Positions 19,482-29,396 of a stretch of 64,000 nt of DNA are shown here, piece by piece. Under the pieces are notes generated by a model. That model ran no database searches and was not told where the DNA came from. It worked only from the letters and a program-made list of their open reading frames with translations. Made by a program: the position numbers and the translations under genes. This DNA is from Polaribacter sp. (GTDB lineage Bacteria; Bacteroidota; Bacteroidia; Flavobacteriales; Flavobacteriaceae): the NCBI GenBank assembly GCA_028343155.1, contig JAOLXX010000013.1:1-64000 (forward strand), in the 5' to 3' direction. The stretch's first letter is position 1, and every line of letters begins with the position of its first letter.

Positions 19482-20063
19482 TTATTTAACTTTTTCCTCT
19501 AAAACTTCTTTCTCTGCTTTTTCCCATGTTTTTTTTTCTCTAATTTTTTTATAGAGTCTAACAGCGAGCATCAGTAAAATACCAAAAAGTAAAATACCTA
19601 CTACGCCCCAAATCCAATTAATAGCACTTTTTAGTGTTACTAAAAATACGACAGCAAAAAGAATGATGGTCGCAACTTCATTCCAGATTCTTAGTTTTAA
19701 AGCGGAGTATTTGATAATGTCATTTTGTAGTTGAGTGTATATTCTTTGACATGAATAATGGTAAAAATACAATGCAAATACAAAAGCTAATTTAATATGC
19801 ATCCAGGGCATTTCTAAATAGTATGGATTTTTATACAACATCCAAAAAGCAAAAAAACTTGCTAAAATAGCTGATGGCCAAGTAATGATATACCATAAGC
19901 GTTTGCTCATTAGTTTGTATTGAGTTTGTAGAATTTCTTTTGCAGGCGCCTCTTTTTTTTCTGCTTCTACACTGTAAATAAATAAGCGGACAATATAAAA
20001 TAATCCTGCAAACCAAGTAACTACAAAGATAATGTGTAATGCTTTTACGTATAGGAAATCCAT
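19482..20063 (-). CDS. hemJ: HemJ-type protoporphyrinogen IX oxidase (CopD/UPF0093 family)
   Basis: Oxidises protoporphyrinogen IX to protoporphyrin IX, the penultimate heme step, in the inner membrane. The 193-residue protein has four hydrophobic helices. The first contains LHIIFVVTWFAGLFYIVRLF, with His10 and Arg26. MSKRLWYIITWP and MPWMHIKLAF follow, the conserved His/Arg/Lys pattern of HemJ. No hemG or hemY is seen among the other heme genes, and this gene is 61 bases downstream of hemH, which supports HemJ over a general CopD protein. Biochemical proof is lacking for this branch. Confidence 0.85.
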   Translation of the reverse strand: MDFLYVKALHIIFVVTWFAGLFYIVRLFIYSVEAEKKEAPAKEILQTQYKLMSKRLWYIITWPSAILASFFAFWMLYKNPYYLEMPWMHIKLAFVFALYFYHYSCQRIYTQLQNDIIKYSALKLRIWNEVATIILFAVVFLVTLKSAINWIWGVVGILLFGILLMLAVRLYKKIREKKTWEKAEKEVLEEKVK

Positions 20064-20124
20064 AATTTATTATTAAATGATTAAAAAAAAATACATTTTA
20101 TTTAATACCACCAACCTCCAATAG

Positions 20125-21144
20125 CTAATTTTTATGCTTCCACGCATTCAACCAAGAAACCATCACATCTACCCAATCGTCATTATCATTCATACAAGGG
20201 ATGTGTTTATAGTGAGTTCCACCGGCTTCTAAGAAATCTTCTTTTCCTTCCATGGCAATTTCCTCTAAAGTTTCTAAGCAATCAGCAACAAAAGCAGGTG
20301 TTATTACCGCCACTTTTTTCTTGCCCATTTCTGGAAATTTTTCCAGCTCAAAATCAGTGTATGGTTTTAACCAAGGGTCTTTTAGCAGGCGAGATTGAAA
20401 TGAATTACTATGATTTGTTTCATCAAAACCTAGCTGTTTTGCAATTCCTTTTGTTGTTTCAAAACATTGATGTCTGTAACATGTATAGTGCGCTACAGAA
20501 TTCCGTTCACAACAAGAACCATCTAGTTTACAGTGACTTTTTGTGGGGTCAGATTTTCTAATATGACGTTCTGGAATTCCATGATAAGAAAACAAAACAT
20601 GGTCATATTCAAATCCCTTTAAGTGCTTTGCAATATTGTCGCTCATCGCTTTTATATAGTCTGGTTTGTTATAGAAAGGAGGTAAAGTGTCTAGGTTTAC
20701 TTCAGGGTATTTGTTTGCCAAAATTTCTTCTGCCTGAACTACGACCGTCTCATAAGAAGACATTGCATAATGCGGGTATAAAGGAACCAACATAATTTCT
20801 GTAACTCCTTGATCTGTTAATTCTTTAATTCCTTTTTCCATAGACATAGAACCATAACGCATTGCTAAAGTAACAGGAATATCCATTTTATCCCTTACTT
20901 TCTTTGCAAACCTTTCTGATATTACGACTAGAGGAGAACCTTCTTTCCACCAGATTTTCTTGTAAGCAGTCCCTGATTTTTTAGGTCTAATTTTTAAGAT
21001 AATTCCTTTAATCAATATCCAGCGTTTCCAAAAAGGAATGTCAATCACGCGTTCGTCCATTAAAAATTCTCCCAAATACCTTTTTACATCTTTTGTGTCT
21101 GTTGAGTCTGGTGATCCTAAATTATTTAATAATATTCCTTTCAT
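20125..21144 (-). CDS. hemH: Ferrochelatase
   Basis: Inserts ferrous iron into protoporphyrin IX. The 339-residue protein has the signature LFSYHGIPERHIRK with the catalytic His (about residue 190), NLGSPDS at the N-terminus, VPLYPHYAMSSYET, and the C-terminal ITPAFVADCLETLEEI with the conserved Glu. A cysteine-rich stretch (CKLDGSCCERNSVAHYTC) sits at about 203-220. It starts at ATG 21144 and is followed by hemJ on the same strand, placing the last two heme enzymes together. Confidence 0.96.
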   Translation of the reverse strand: MKGILLNNLGSPDSTDTKDVKRYLGEFLMDERVIDIPFWKRWILIKGIILKIRPKKSGTAYKKIWWKEGSPLVVISERFAKKVRDKMDIPVTLAMRYGSMSMEKGIKELTDQGVTEIMLVPLYPHYAMSSYETVVVQAEEILANKYPEVNLDTLPPFYNKPDYIKAMSDNIAKHLKGFEYDHVLFSYHGIPERHIRKSDPTKSHCKLDGSCCERNSVAHYTCYRHQCFETTKGIAKQLGFDETNHSNSFQSRLLKDPWLKPYTDFELEKFPEMGKKKVAVITPAFVADCLETLEEIAMEGKEDFLEAGGTHYKHIPCMNDNDDWVDVMVSWLNAWKHKN

Positions 21145-21263
21145 ATTCTATTCTTAATCTTCCCTATAGGAAGAAATTATTACATTAATTTAACGATTGT
21201 ATATTTTAATATTCTTAATTATTTTAAAACCTCATTCTATTTAAATGCTAAATAAAATCAAAT

Positions 21264-21809
21264 TTATCTCTCTCCCAAAATGTATTCTTTGCCTTGAGGA
21301 AGATCAGGATGGGATAATTGATTCGTAACTTCATACAAAGTAATGGCCAAACTATGTATTACGTTCATAGATGAATTTCTTCCATACATTGGTATTGCAA
21401 TTGTTTTATCTACTAAATTTATATTTTCAATTCCATTTCTTTCACTTCCCAAAAGTAAGACGATTTTTTCATTTATTTTAAAATCAAAATCTTGAATCTT
21501 GATGCTTTTATCAGTAATTTCTATTCCAATAATAGTGTTGCCTTCTGCTTTTAATTGAGAAATAATTTCTCTAAAATCTTTATAAACAGTATGTTTAATT
21601 TGACTCACCGTATTTCTAGCCGTCTTTTTTACAATTCTATTCTCTATCGAAGGTGAATCCTCATGGAAATATATTTTTTTTACTCCAAAACTTTCAGCAA
21701 TTCGAAAGCACATTCCAATATTTTCTGGTGTTCGAATTGCGTCGCACACAATCGTTATTGGAAATTCTTGTTGCTTATTTTGTATGTCGTCATGTGATAA
21801 TTGTTCCAA
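21264..21809 (-). CDS. TrmH/SpoU family RNA 2'-O-methyltransferase
   Basis: An SAM-dependent RNA ribose methyltransferase of the knotted SPOUT class. Motif 1 is ITIVCDAIRTPENIGMCFR (about 19-37), motif 2 is VLLLGSERNGIENINL (about 118-133), and motif 3 is IPMYGRNSSMNVIHSLAITL (about 139-158). It is short (181 residues), with no N-terminal substrate domain, so the target RNA is unclear. The start is TTG at 21809. The frame is open further upstream into araC, but no ATG is available. It lies just downstream of araC. Confidence 0.88.
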   Translation of the reverse strand: MEQLSHDDIQNKQQEFPITIVCDAIRTPENIGMCFRIAESFGVKKIYFHEDSPSIENRIVKKTARNTVSQIKHTVYKDFREIISQLKAEGNTIIGIEITDKSIKIQDFDFKINEKIVLLLGSERNGIENINLVDKTIAIPMYGRNSSMNVIHSLAITLYEVTNQLSHPDLPQGKEYILGER

Positions 21810-21841
21810 AGGCTTTGTTCTTGTTTTTAAAAATGTTGAAT

Positions 21842-22726
21842 TTATGAATTTAAACTCATTACATACTTCTTTGGCGTTGTGCCAAACTTCTTTTTAAACG
21901 CTGCAATAAAATGACTTGCAGTACTATAGCCAACTTGTAAACCAACTTCATTTACGTTGTATTGATTGCTCTCTAGTAATTTTCGCGCATGTTCCATTTT
22001 GTAATCAAATAAAAAACTATAAACAGTATCGCCATAAATTTGTTTAAAACCTTCTTTTAGCTTTTTTAAATTTAAACCTATTTCTGTTGCTAATTCTTGT
22101 AAACTTGGAGGTTCAGACATTCTCGAAATAATAATATTTTTTGCTTTTCTAATTTTCAGAACATTTTGTTCATCCACTAAAAAAGGGCAATATTCTGCGT
22201 CCACATTTTCTTCTTTTTGAAAATGGAGGCTTAGTAATTCGTAAATTTTTCCTTTTACATATAATTCTCTTATAGCGCTATTGATATTAGAATTTATGAT
22301 TTGCTGTAAAACGATACCAACTGTTGGTTTTATTTCCGTGTCATCATAAAATTTTCGATTGCTATTTTCATCACTTAAAAAAGGAATGTATCCAGCTTCT
22401 TTAGAAAATAAGGAGTGAAATTTTTCAATAGAAATTAATAAAGAAACCAAGGTTGTTTTTGGTTGAATTTCTAAATTGATGGGTAATATTCTTTGTGGAT
22501 TATATAGGAGAATAGATCTGTTATCTAAAACATCAAAGGAATAAGAACCATTGTTAAATAAAAATTTTGAATTTCCACGCAAACAAAAATGCATTTGCAG
22601 AAATGAGCTGTCAATTTCTCTTTCAAAGTGTTCTATCTTATCGCTTTCGTTCTGAAAATGAAGCACATAAAACCCTTTTTCTAATGTAATTTCATCTAAA
22701 GAACTTTCTCCGACATTTTTAAACAT
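21842..22726 (-). CDS. AraC family transcriptional regulator next to hemA
   Basis: A 294-residue regulator with an N-terminal sensing region and a C-terminal double helix-turn-helix (about 200-290). The first helix is LQELATEIGLNLKKLKEGF and the second is VNEVGLQVGYSTASHFIAAF, followed by KKKFGTTPKKY, the canonical AraC signature. Ligand and targets are not visible. It is divergently transcribed from hemA with a 205-base shared region carrying both promoters, so control of heme genes is a reasonable inference but unproven. Confidence 0.9.
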   Translation of the reverse strand: MFKNVGESSLDEITLEKGFYVLHFQNESDKIEHFEREIDSSFLQMHFCLRGNSKFLFNNGSYSFDVLDNRSILLYNPQRILPINLEIQPKTTLVSLLISIEKFHSLFSKEAGYIPFLSDENSNRKFYDDTEIKPTVGIVLQQIINSNINSAIRELYVKGKIYELLSLHFQKEENVDAEYCPFLVDEQNVLKIRKAKNIIISRMSEPPSLQELATEIGLNLKKLKEGFKQIYGDTVYSFLFDYKMEHARKLLESNQYNVNEVGLQVGYSTASHFIAAFKKKFGTTPKKYVMSLNS

Positions 22727-22801
22727 ATATTTCTCTATTTTTGAAGTTGTTTCTATTTAGAATCATTCTATATAAAAACAATATAAAAGCTGTTAATGAT
22801 A

Positions 22802-22833
22802 CAAAAATAAGGGTATTTATACTTTTTATCAAA
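22802..22833 (-). promoter_or_regulatory. Promoter of the araC-type gene, TTTG-N20-TATTTTTG
   Basis: Minus-strand -33 TTTG (22833-22830) and -7 TATTTTTG (22809-22802) with 20 bases between, a full consensus match. The leader is about 70 bases. Confidence 0.65.
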
Positions 22834-22904
22834 AAATAGTAAGGAAAAAACATAGAACGTTATTAAAAGTCCTTTGAGCGACATTTTTATCTTATTGAAG
22901 TTTT

Positions 22905-22912
22905 TATTTTTG
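22905..22912 (+). promoter_or_regulatory. -7 box of hemA (TATTTTTG)
   Basis: A TAnnTTTG match 19 bases before the hemA ATG. No TTTG lies 19-21 bases upstream, so activation may depend on a regulator such as the divergent AraC protein (inference). Confidence 0.5.
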
Positions 22913-22931
22913 CCACATCTTTTGAATATTT

Positions 22932-24167
22932 ATGGAGGAATTAGGACAAGAACATTTTTATAATATTGGTGTAAGCTATAAAAAGGCTGAAGCAGAAATA
23001 CGTGGGAAGTTTTCTGTATCTATAGAAAATCAAATCGCTCTTCTAAAAGCTGCGAAGACCAGAGGGGTTACTTCTATTTTTATAATTTCGACTTGCAATA
23101 GAACTGAAATTTTTGGTTTTGCAAAACGTCCTTGTTTGTTGATTGAATTATTGTGCGATTTTTCGGAGGGTAGCGTAAAGGAATTTAATACGATTTGTAG
23201 CATCCAAAAAGACAAAGAAGCAGTGCATCATTTGTTTCGAATTGGTACAGGTTTAGATAGTCAGATTTTAGGAGATTATGAAATTGTAGGCCAATTGAAA
23301 TACGCTTATAAATTGGCAAAAAAAATAAAAACGACAAATGCTTACACAGAGCGTTTGGTGAATTGTGTTTTACAGGCAAGTAAGCGGGTTAAGAATGAAA
23401 CAAAATTAAGTTCAGGAACTACTTCTGTTTCTTATGCAGCTGTTCAGTATATCATCAAAAATTTACCAGATTACAATACTAAAAATATTTTAGTTTTTGG
23501 TTTGGGTAAAATGGGGAGGCATACCTGTAAAAACTTGGCAGAATATACCGAAAACAAGTCAGTTTGTCTAATCAATAGAACCCAAGAAAAAACCACAGAG
23601 TTCATAAAGGAGCATCCTTCTATTAAGAAATCTTTGATTGAAAACCTATCAGCAGAAATTAAAAAAGCAGCTGTTTTAATCGTTTCTACAGGAGCAGATA
23701 AACCAACAATCACAAAAGAACATATTGGGAGCAAACAAGAATTGTTGATTTTAGATTTGTCTATGCCAGAGAATGTTTCAAAAGAAGTCAATGAATTTAA
23801 GAACGTTTCAATAGTAAACATAGACGAACTTTCTAAAATTACGGATGAAACGTTAGCGGTTCGTTTAAACGAAGTTCCATTTGCAGAAGCAATTATAGAA
23901 ACGCACAAAGCAGAGTTTAAAGAGTGGTTAAATCATCGAAGATTTACACCCGCAATTGCTGCTTTAAAGCAATCACTAGAAAATATTAAAAACGATGAAA
24001 TTAGTTTTCAGAAGAAAAAAATTACTGGTTTTGACGAAAGTCAAGCAGAAATATTAACTTCCCGTTTTATTCAAAAAATAACCACTCAATTTGTGAAACA
24101 TTTAAAAGATGAAGAAACATCTGTATCACAAAGCCTTCAAGTAATTAATAAGGTTTTTAAATCTTAA
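22932..24167 (+). CDS. hemA: Glutamyl-tRNA reductase
   Basis: The first committed step of C5 heme synthesis: NADPH reduction of glutamyl-tRNA to glutamate-1-semialdehyde. The 411-residue protein shows the catalytic Cys55 in ISTCNRTEIF, GLDSQILGDYEIVGQLK, the NADPH-binding VFGLGKMGRHTCKNL (about 189) and the helical C-terminal dimerisation domain. It starts at ATG 22932 and leads the hemA-CD-B-L-E-F run. The next gene starts 10 bases after its stop. Confidence 0.97.
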   Translation: MEELGQEHFYNIGVSYKKAEAEIRGKFSVSIENQIALLKAAKTRGVTSIFIISTCNRTEIFGFAKRPCLLIELLCDFSEGSVKEFNTICSIQKDKEAVHHLFRIGTGLDSQILGDYEIVGQLKYAYKLAKKIKTTNAYTERLVNCVLQASKRVKNETKLSSGTTSVSYAAVQYIIKNLPDYNTKNILVFGLGKMGRHTCKNLAEYTENKSVCLINRTQEKTTEFIKEHPSIKKSLIENLSAEIKKAAVLIVSTGADKPTITKEHIGSKQELLILDLSMPENVSKEVNEFKNVSIVNIDELSKITDETLAVRLNEVPFAEAIIETHKAEFKEWLNHRRFTPAIAALKQSLENIKNDEISFQKKKITGFDESQAEILTSRFIQKITTQFVKHLKDEETSVSQSLQVINKVFKS

Positions 24168-24177
24168 CCCAAGCCCA

Positions 24178-25767
24178 ATGCAAAAAATAATAAGAATAGG
24201 AACTCGCGATAGCCAATTGGCGCTTTGGCAAGCAAACAAAGTGCTTAAAGAATTAAAAGAATTGGGGTACGAGTCAGTCTTGGTTCCTATCAAATCTACA
24301 GGAGATCTTGTTTTAGATAAGCCTTTGTATGAATTAGGAATTACGGGAGTTTTTACTAAAAACTTAGATATTGCGATGCTAAATGGTGATATTGATATTG
24401 CTGTTCATTCTTTAAAAGATGTACCCACATCTTTGCCAGAGGGTATTGTGCAAGCAGCTGTTCTAAAACGCGGGAATTATAATGATATTTTAGTTTTAAA
24501 AGGTACTGAAGAGTTTTTTGGAGAGCCAAAAGGAATTATTGCTACAGGAAGTTTGAGAAGAAAAGCAATGTGGTTAAATCGCTATCCAACTCATAAGGTA
24601 GAGGATTTAAGAGGAAATGTAAATACACGTTTAGAAAAATTAGAGGCCAGTGAAACTTGGAATGGAGCTGTTTTTGCAGCTGCGGGATTAGAGAGGCTTG
24701 GGATCAGACCTGAAGAGACGGTAGATCTTCCATGGATGATTCCTGCGCCAGCCCAAGGTGCAGTTATGATCGCTGCTTTAGAAAATGACACGTATTCAAT
24801 AGATGCTTGTGAGCAATTAAATCACTACGAAACTAAAGTTTGTGTAGGTGTTGAGCGCGAGTTCCTTCGTTTACTAGAAGGTGGTTGTACTGCTCCAATA
24901 GGAGCCTTGGCTTATGTTGATGCAAGAACTGAAGAAGTAACTTTTAAAGCTGTTTTATTAAATAAAGACGGTTCAAAAAAAATTAGAGTTGCAAAAAATG
25001 CAAAATTAGGGAGCCATAAGTTTTTGGCAAAAGATTGTGCAGATTATCTTATTAATAGAGGTGGAAAGCAGTTGATGCTTGAAGATGAAGCTATTTTTAC
25101 TCCTTTAAAAACGGTTTATTCAACTAAAAAACTTTCTGAGCTTCAAAAAGAGTCAATATCTCATACAATTGGTGTCAAGGATAGCGATTTTATTAAAATT
25201 CGTTTTAATAGAATTCCTCCTAAAGTGATGAAAAAAGAAATTGAGAATGTAATTCTTACTAGTCAAAACGGTGTTGAAGCAATTTTGAATTCTTTCACAA
25301 AAGATGAAATGAATTTCAAGAATATTTTTTGTGTTGGTAGAAGAACAAAAAAGCTAATAGAAAATAGAATAGGCAAAGTTGCCTACGTTGCAAAAAACGC
25401 AGAGAAATTAGCCGCGTATTTATCAAAAGAATCAGAAATTAAAGGAGTCACTTATTTTTGTAGTGATTTAAGATTGGATGTTTTGCCTACTCTTTTACAA
25501 GCAAAAGGGATTGTTGTAAATGAAGTAGAAGCTTATAAAACCATGTTAAGTCCGGAGAAAATTGATGATGACGTTGCGGGAGTTTTGTTTTACAGTCCCT
25601 CAGGAATTGAGAGTTATTTAATCAAAAACACAACAGACAAAGTTGCTTTTTGTATTGGAGAAACTACTGCAGTTACAGCAAGAAAACATTTTGACAAAGT
25701 AGTAGTAGCAAATATGCCAAGTGTTGATAGTGTTTTGGAATTAGTGAATACTTATTTTTCTAAATAA
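24178..25767 (+). CDS. hemC: Fused porphobilinogen deaminase / uroporphyrinogen-III synthase
   Basis: Two consecutive heme enzymes in one 529-residue chain. Residues 1-305 are HemC: RIGTRDSQLALWQA at the N-terminus, HSLKDVPTSLP, TGSLRRKAMWLNRYP, and the dipyrromethane attachment Cys237 in LEGGCTAPIGA. Residues 310-529 are HemD-like: VILTSQNGVEAI, FCVGRRTKKLIE, YFCSDLRLD, VLFYSPSGIESYL and FCIGETTAVTARKH, the usual HemD landmarks. No separate hemD lies in the cluster. Channelling of unstable hydroxymethylbilane between domains is an attractive inference. It starts at ATG 24178. Confidence 0.94.
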   Translation: MQKIIRIGTRDSQLALWQANKVLKELKELGYESVLVPIKSTGDLVLDKPLYELGITGVFTKNLDIAMLNGDIDIAVHSLKDVPTSLPEGIVQAAVLKRGNYNDILVLKGTEEFFGEPKGIIATGSLRRKAMWLNRYPTHKVEDLRGNVNTRLEKLEASETWNGAVFAAAGLERLGIRPEETVDLPWMIPAPAQGAVMIAALENDTYSIDACEQLNHYETKVCVGVEREFLRLLEGGCTAPIGALAYVDARTEEVTFKAVLLNKDGSKKIRVAKNAKLGSHKFLAKDCADYLINRGGKQLMLEDEAIFTPLKTVYSTKKLSELQKESISHTIGVKDSDFIKIRFNRIPPKVMKKEIENVILTSQNGVEAILNSFTKDEMNFKNIFCVGRRTKKLIENRIGKVAYVAKNAEKLAAYLSKESEIKGVTYFCSDLRLDVLPTLLQAKGIVVNEVEAYKTMLSPEKIDDDVAGVLFYSPSGIESYLIKNTTDKVAFCIGETTAVTARKHFDKVVVANMPSVDSVLELVNTYFSK

Positions 25768-25789
25768 ATTACATCCTAAAACCTAGTTT

Positions 25790-25814
25790 CTGCAAGGTTT
25801 GAGAAACCTTGTAG
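25790..25814 (+). repeat. Hairpin element between hemCD and hemB
   Basis: An 11-bp stem (25790-25800 with 25804-25814, one G-U pair) around loop GAG, with no T-run, so it is not a standard terminator. It may be a dispersed flavobacterial palindrome or an mRNA processing or stability element inside the operon. Confidence 0.6.
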
Positions 25815-25832
25815 AAGTATAAAACTTTAAAA

Positions 25833-26795
25833 ATGTATAGAACAAGAAGACTTAGAAAATCAGAAGGGATTAGAAAACTTGTTAGAGAAACAAGGCTTTC
25901 TGTAGACGATTTCATCTATCCACTTTTTATAGAAGAAGGTGAAAACATCGCTACAGAAATTGTTTCTATGCCAGGAATTAAACGTTTTTCTCTGGATCGA
26001 ATTTCTGAAGAATTAGAAGAAGTTGTTGCTTTAAATATTCCAGCAGTATTACTATTTGGAATTCCTGCTAAGAAAGATGAGGAGGGTACTGAAACATGGA
26101 ATGAGAAAGGAATTATGCAACAAGCAATTCGCTTTATTAAGAAAAATTATCCAAGTTTATATGTAATTACAGATGTTTGTTTTTGTGAATATACTTCACA
26201 TGGGCATTGTGGTGTAGTAGATCAGAACGATGTTGATAATGACGCTACTTTGGTGAATATTGCAAAACAAGTTATTTCTCATGCAAAAGCAGGAGTCGAT
26301 ATGGTTGCACCCTCAGGAATGATGGATGGAACGATTTCAATGATTCGTGAATCGTTGGACAACACAGGTTTTATCAACCTACCAATTATGGCATATGCTG
26401 TAAAATATGCATCTGCTTTTTATGGACCTTTCAGAGATGCAGCAGATTCTACGCCAAGTTTTGGAGACCGAAAAACCTACCAAATGGATCCTGCAAATAG
26501 AGACGAAGGAATGCGAGAAGCTACTTTTGATGATCAAGAAGGAGCAGATATTTTAATGGTAAAACCAGCCTTGTCTTATTTGGATATTATTAGAGATCTA
26601 AAAAATAATTTCGACCGACCTATTGCTTGTTATAATGTCAGTGGAGAGTATGCAATGGTAAAAGCGGCTGCGGAGAAAGGTTGGATTAATGGTGAAAAAG
26701 TGATGATGGAAAGTTTGCTATCTATGAAGAGAGCAGGGGCAGATATTATTATTACCTATTTTGCTAAAGAAGCTGCAAGAATATTAAATAAATAG
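25833..26795 (+). CDS. hemB: Delta-aminolevulinic acid dehydratase (porphobilinogen synthase)
   Basis: Condenses two 5-aminolevulinate molecules to porphobilinogen. The 320-residue TIM-barrel protein has the three-cysteine zinc motif [14 protein letters not shown] (about 118-131), marking the Zn-dependent type. [10 protein letters not shown] and the Schiff-base Lys244 in [15 protein letters not shown] are also present. ATG 25833 gives the family N-terminus [10 protein letters not shown]. It is 65 bases downstream of hemCD with a hairpin between. Confidence 0.97.
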   Translation: MYRTRRLRKSEGIRKLVRETRLSVDDFIYPLFIEEGENIATEIVSMPGIKRFSLDRISEELEEVVALNIPAVLLFGIPAKKDEEGTETWNEKGIMQQAIRFIKKNYPSLYVITDVCFCEYTSHGHCGVVDQNDVDNDATLVNIAKQVISHAKAGVDMVAPSGMMDGTISMIRESLDNTGFINLPIMAYAVKYASAFYGPFRDAADSTPSFGDRKTYQMDPANRDEGMREATFDDQEGADILMVKPALSYLDIIRDLKNNFDRPIACYNVSGEYAMVKAAAEKGWINGEKVMMESLLSMKRAGADIIITYFAKEAARILNK

Positions 26796-26860
26796 CATTA
26801 AGTATTTACCTAATTGGAAATTAGCAAATAGGGTAAAGTGAATTGTAAAAAGCTTTAAAA

Positions 26861-28153
26861 ATGAAATTTAAAGAATCTCAAAAATTATACAAACAAGGAT
26901 TGGTACATCTTGTTGGAGCTGTAAATTCTCCAGTAAGAGCCTTTTCATCTGTTGGAGGGAATCCCTTGTTTATTAAAAAAGCAAAGGGAAGTAAAATTAC
27001 TGATGTTGATGGAAACGAGTACATAGATTTAGTACTTTCTTACGGCCCGATGATTTTAGGGCATCGCCACAGAAAGGTTCAAAAAGGAGTCGAAAAAGCA
27101 TTGAAAAATGGATACTCTTTTGGGGCATCTACCAAAAATGAAATTATATTAGCACAAATAGTTTGTGATGCTTTTCCAGGAATGGACAAAGTCCGTTTTG
27201 TAAACTCAGGTACGGAAGCAGTTATAAGTGCTGTGCGTTTAGCAAGAGCATATACTGGCAAGGATAAAATCATAAAATTTTCAGGTTGTTATCATGGCCA
27301 CCAAGATTCCCTATTAGTTGCCGCTGGTTCAGGCCTAGCAACGTTGAGTTTGCCAGGTTCTAAAGGAGTTCCAGAAGGCGCTGTAAAAAATACGTTGATT
27401 GCGGAATATAATAATTTAGAAAGTGTAAAAAAACACTTTTCAGCACATGATGACATTGCTGGTGTAATTATTGAACCTATTTGTGGTAATATGGGTGTAG
27501 TGATTCCGCAGCAAAATTTTTTAAAAGAATTGAAAGTATATCTAGAAACAAAAGATGCGTTATTAATTGCTGATGAAGTAATGACAGGTTTCCGTTCTAA
27601 ATTTGGAGGAGCACAAGAATTATTAGGAGTAGCTGCAGATATTACTTGTTTAGGAAAGGTTATTGGTGGAGGTTTTCCTGTGGGAGCTTATGGAGCTAGA
27701 AATGAAATTATGCAGGAAGTTGCACCGCTTGGTGGAATGTATCAAGCAGGAACTTTAAGTGGGAATCCAATTGCAATGGCTGGAGGGATTTCTACCTTAA
27801 CAGAATTGAAAAGACAAAATCCGTATCATCAATTTAATAAAACAGCCGCTATTTTAGAAACTATTTTATTGGATACTGCCAAGAAATACCAGGTAGATTT
27901 AGTGGTGAATCGTTTTGGTTCTATGATGAATTCATTTTTCACAAAAAACAATGTTACCAACTTTGAGGAAGCACAAACTTCTGACACGAAAAAGTTTGCG
28001 GTGTTCTTTTGGGAAATGATTAAAAACGGGGTGTTTTTGCCCCCAAGCCAATTCGAAGCTTGGTTTTTGTCATCCGCAATTTCAAACAGTGATATTAAAA
28101 AAATAGCAAAGGCAGTTGATAAAGCAATGGAAAAAGTAGCAATTAGTTTTTAA
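26861..28153 (+). CDS. hemL: Glutamate-1-semialdehyde 2,1-aminomutase
   Basis: A PLP enzyme converting glutamate-1-semialdehyde to 5-aminolevulinate, the second C5 step. The 430-residue class III aminotransferase fold has GAVNSPVRAFSSVGG near residue 18, FVNSGTEAVISAVRLAR, the YHGHQDSLLVAAGSG loop, and the PLP Lys266 in CLGKVIGGGFPVGAYG. GTLSGNPIAMAGG also fits. It starts at ATG 26861, 65 bases after hemB. PLP could come from PdxH encoded in this window. Confidence 0.97.
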   Translation: MKFKESQKLYKQGLVHLVGAVNSPVRAFSSVGGNPLFIKKAKGSKITDVDGNEYIDLVLSYGPMILGHRHRKVQKGVEKALKNGYSFGASTKNEIILAQIVCDAFPGMDKVRFVNSGTEAVISAVRLARAYTGKDKIIKFSGCYHGHQDSLLVAAGSGLATLSLPGSKGVPEGAVKNTLIAEYNNLESVKKHFSAHDDIAGVIIEPICGNMGVVIPQQNFLKELKVYLETKDALLIADEVMTGFRSKFGGAQELLGVAADITCLGKVIGGGFPVGAYGARNEIMQEVAPLGGMYQAGTLSGNPIAMAGGISTLTELKRQNPYHQFNKTAAILETILLDTAKKYQVDLVVNRFGSMMNSFFTKNNVTNFEEAQTSDTKKFAVFFWEMIKNGVFLPPSQFEAWFLSSAISNSDIKKIAKAVDKAMEKVAISF

Positions 28154-28248
28154 CTTTTTTGCTCCTAATTGAAAAAGATACTAAAATATTCAACGGATTA
28201 ATAAATAGATTATAAAATAGCAAACAACCAATAGTTAAAAGCTAAATC

Positions 28249-29277
28249 ATGATAAAAAACGATTTATTTTTAAGAGCCTTAAAAGGAGAAACGGTAGACA
28301 GACCACCTGTTTGGATGATGCGTCAGGCAGGAAGATATTTGCCAGAGTTTCAGGTAATCAAAAAGAAATATGATTTCTTTACACGTTGTCAAACACCAGA
28401 ATTGGCCTCAGAAATTACGGTGCAACCAATTCGTAGATACGGAATGGATGCGGCTATTTTGTTTTCAGATATTTTAGTAATTCCACAAGCTATGAATATT
28501 GAAGTGGAAATGAAACCAAATTTTGGACCATATTTACAAAATCCTATTCGCAATCAAAAAGATTTAGACCGCGTAATTGTCCCAGATGTGCATACCTCTT
28601 TAGGGTATGTGATGGAAGCGATAAAAGCAACCAAAGAAAAACTAAATGATGAGATTCCTTTAATTGGTTTTGCAGGTTCACCTTGGACTATTTTATGCTA
28701 TTGTGTTCAGGGGCAAGGTTCAAAGAACTTTGATAAAGCAAAAGAATTATGTTTTACAAATCCTGTTGTAGCTCACCGTTTGTTACAAAAAATAACAGAT
28801 ACTACAATTGCATATTTAAAAGCAAAAGTTGTAGCAGGTGTCAACGCCGTTCAAATATTTGATTCTTGGGGAGGAATGTTGTCTCCGGTAGATTATCAAG
28901 AATTTTCTTGGCAATACATTCAGCAAATTATTAATGCCTTAAAAGACGAAACTCCTGTGATTGCTTTCGGAAAAGGATGTTGGTTTGCATTGAATGACAT
29001 GGCAAAATCAGGTGCATCAGCTCTTGGTGTAGATTGGACTTGTTCTGCAAGAAATGCACGTTATTTATCAGGAGGAAATATTACTTTACAAGGTAATTTT
29101 GATCCCTCAAGATTGTTGTCTCCGCCAGCAGAAATAAAGAAAATGGTACACCAAATGATTAACGAATTTGGCAAAGACAGATATATTGTAAATTTAGGCC
29201 ATGGAATTTTACCGAATATTCCTTTAGAAAATGCCAAAGCATTTGTTGATGCGGTAAAGGAGTATAAAGTTTTTTAA
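28249..29277 (+). CDS. hemE: Uroporphyrinogen decarboxylase
   Basis: Removes four acetate carboxyls from uroporphyrinogen III to give coproporphyrinogen III. The 342-residue protein has the N-terminal signature [17 protein letters not shown] (about 18-34) with the substrate-binding Arg residues, the [13 protein letters not shown] segment with the key Asp, [12 protein letters not shown], and the C-terminal [14 protein letters not shown]. It starts at ATG 28249, 95 bases after hemL, in the same run. Confidence 0.97.
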   Translation: MIKNDLFLRALKGETVDRPPVWMMRQAGRYLPEFQVIKKKYDFFTRCQTPELASEITVQPIRRYGMDAAILFSDILVIPQAMNIEVEMKPNFGPYLQNPIRNQKDLDRVIVPDVHTSLGYVMEAIKATKEKLNDEIPLIGFAGSPWTILCYCVQGQGSKNFDKAKELCFTNPVVAHRLLQKITDTTIAYLKAKVVAGVNAVQIFDSWGGMLSPVDYQEFSWQYIQQIINALKDETPVIAFGKGCWFALNDMAKSGASALGVDWTCSARNARYLSGGNITLQGNFDPSRLLSPPAEIKKMVHQMINEFGKDRYIVNLGHGILPNIPLENAKAFVDAVKEYKVF

Positions 29278-29396
29278 AAGAATATTATTATTTTGTGCGT
29301 TACCTAGAGGTCGCGCTTTCCATTATATCTTTTTCCCTAAAAAGGCAAAAAGGATGTCATTTCAATCGCTAACGCACCTATTTAGCAGCTAAAAGA

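Noticed and set aside
23471-23908. 145-codon minus-strand ORF inside hemA
   Set aside because: Fully antisense to a certain gene with all its motifs, and it shows no domain or start context of its own.
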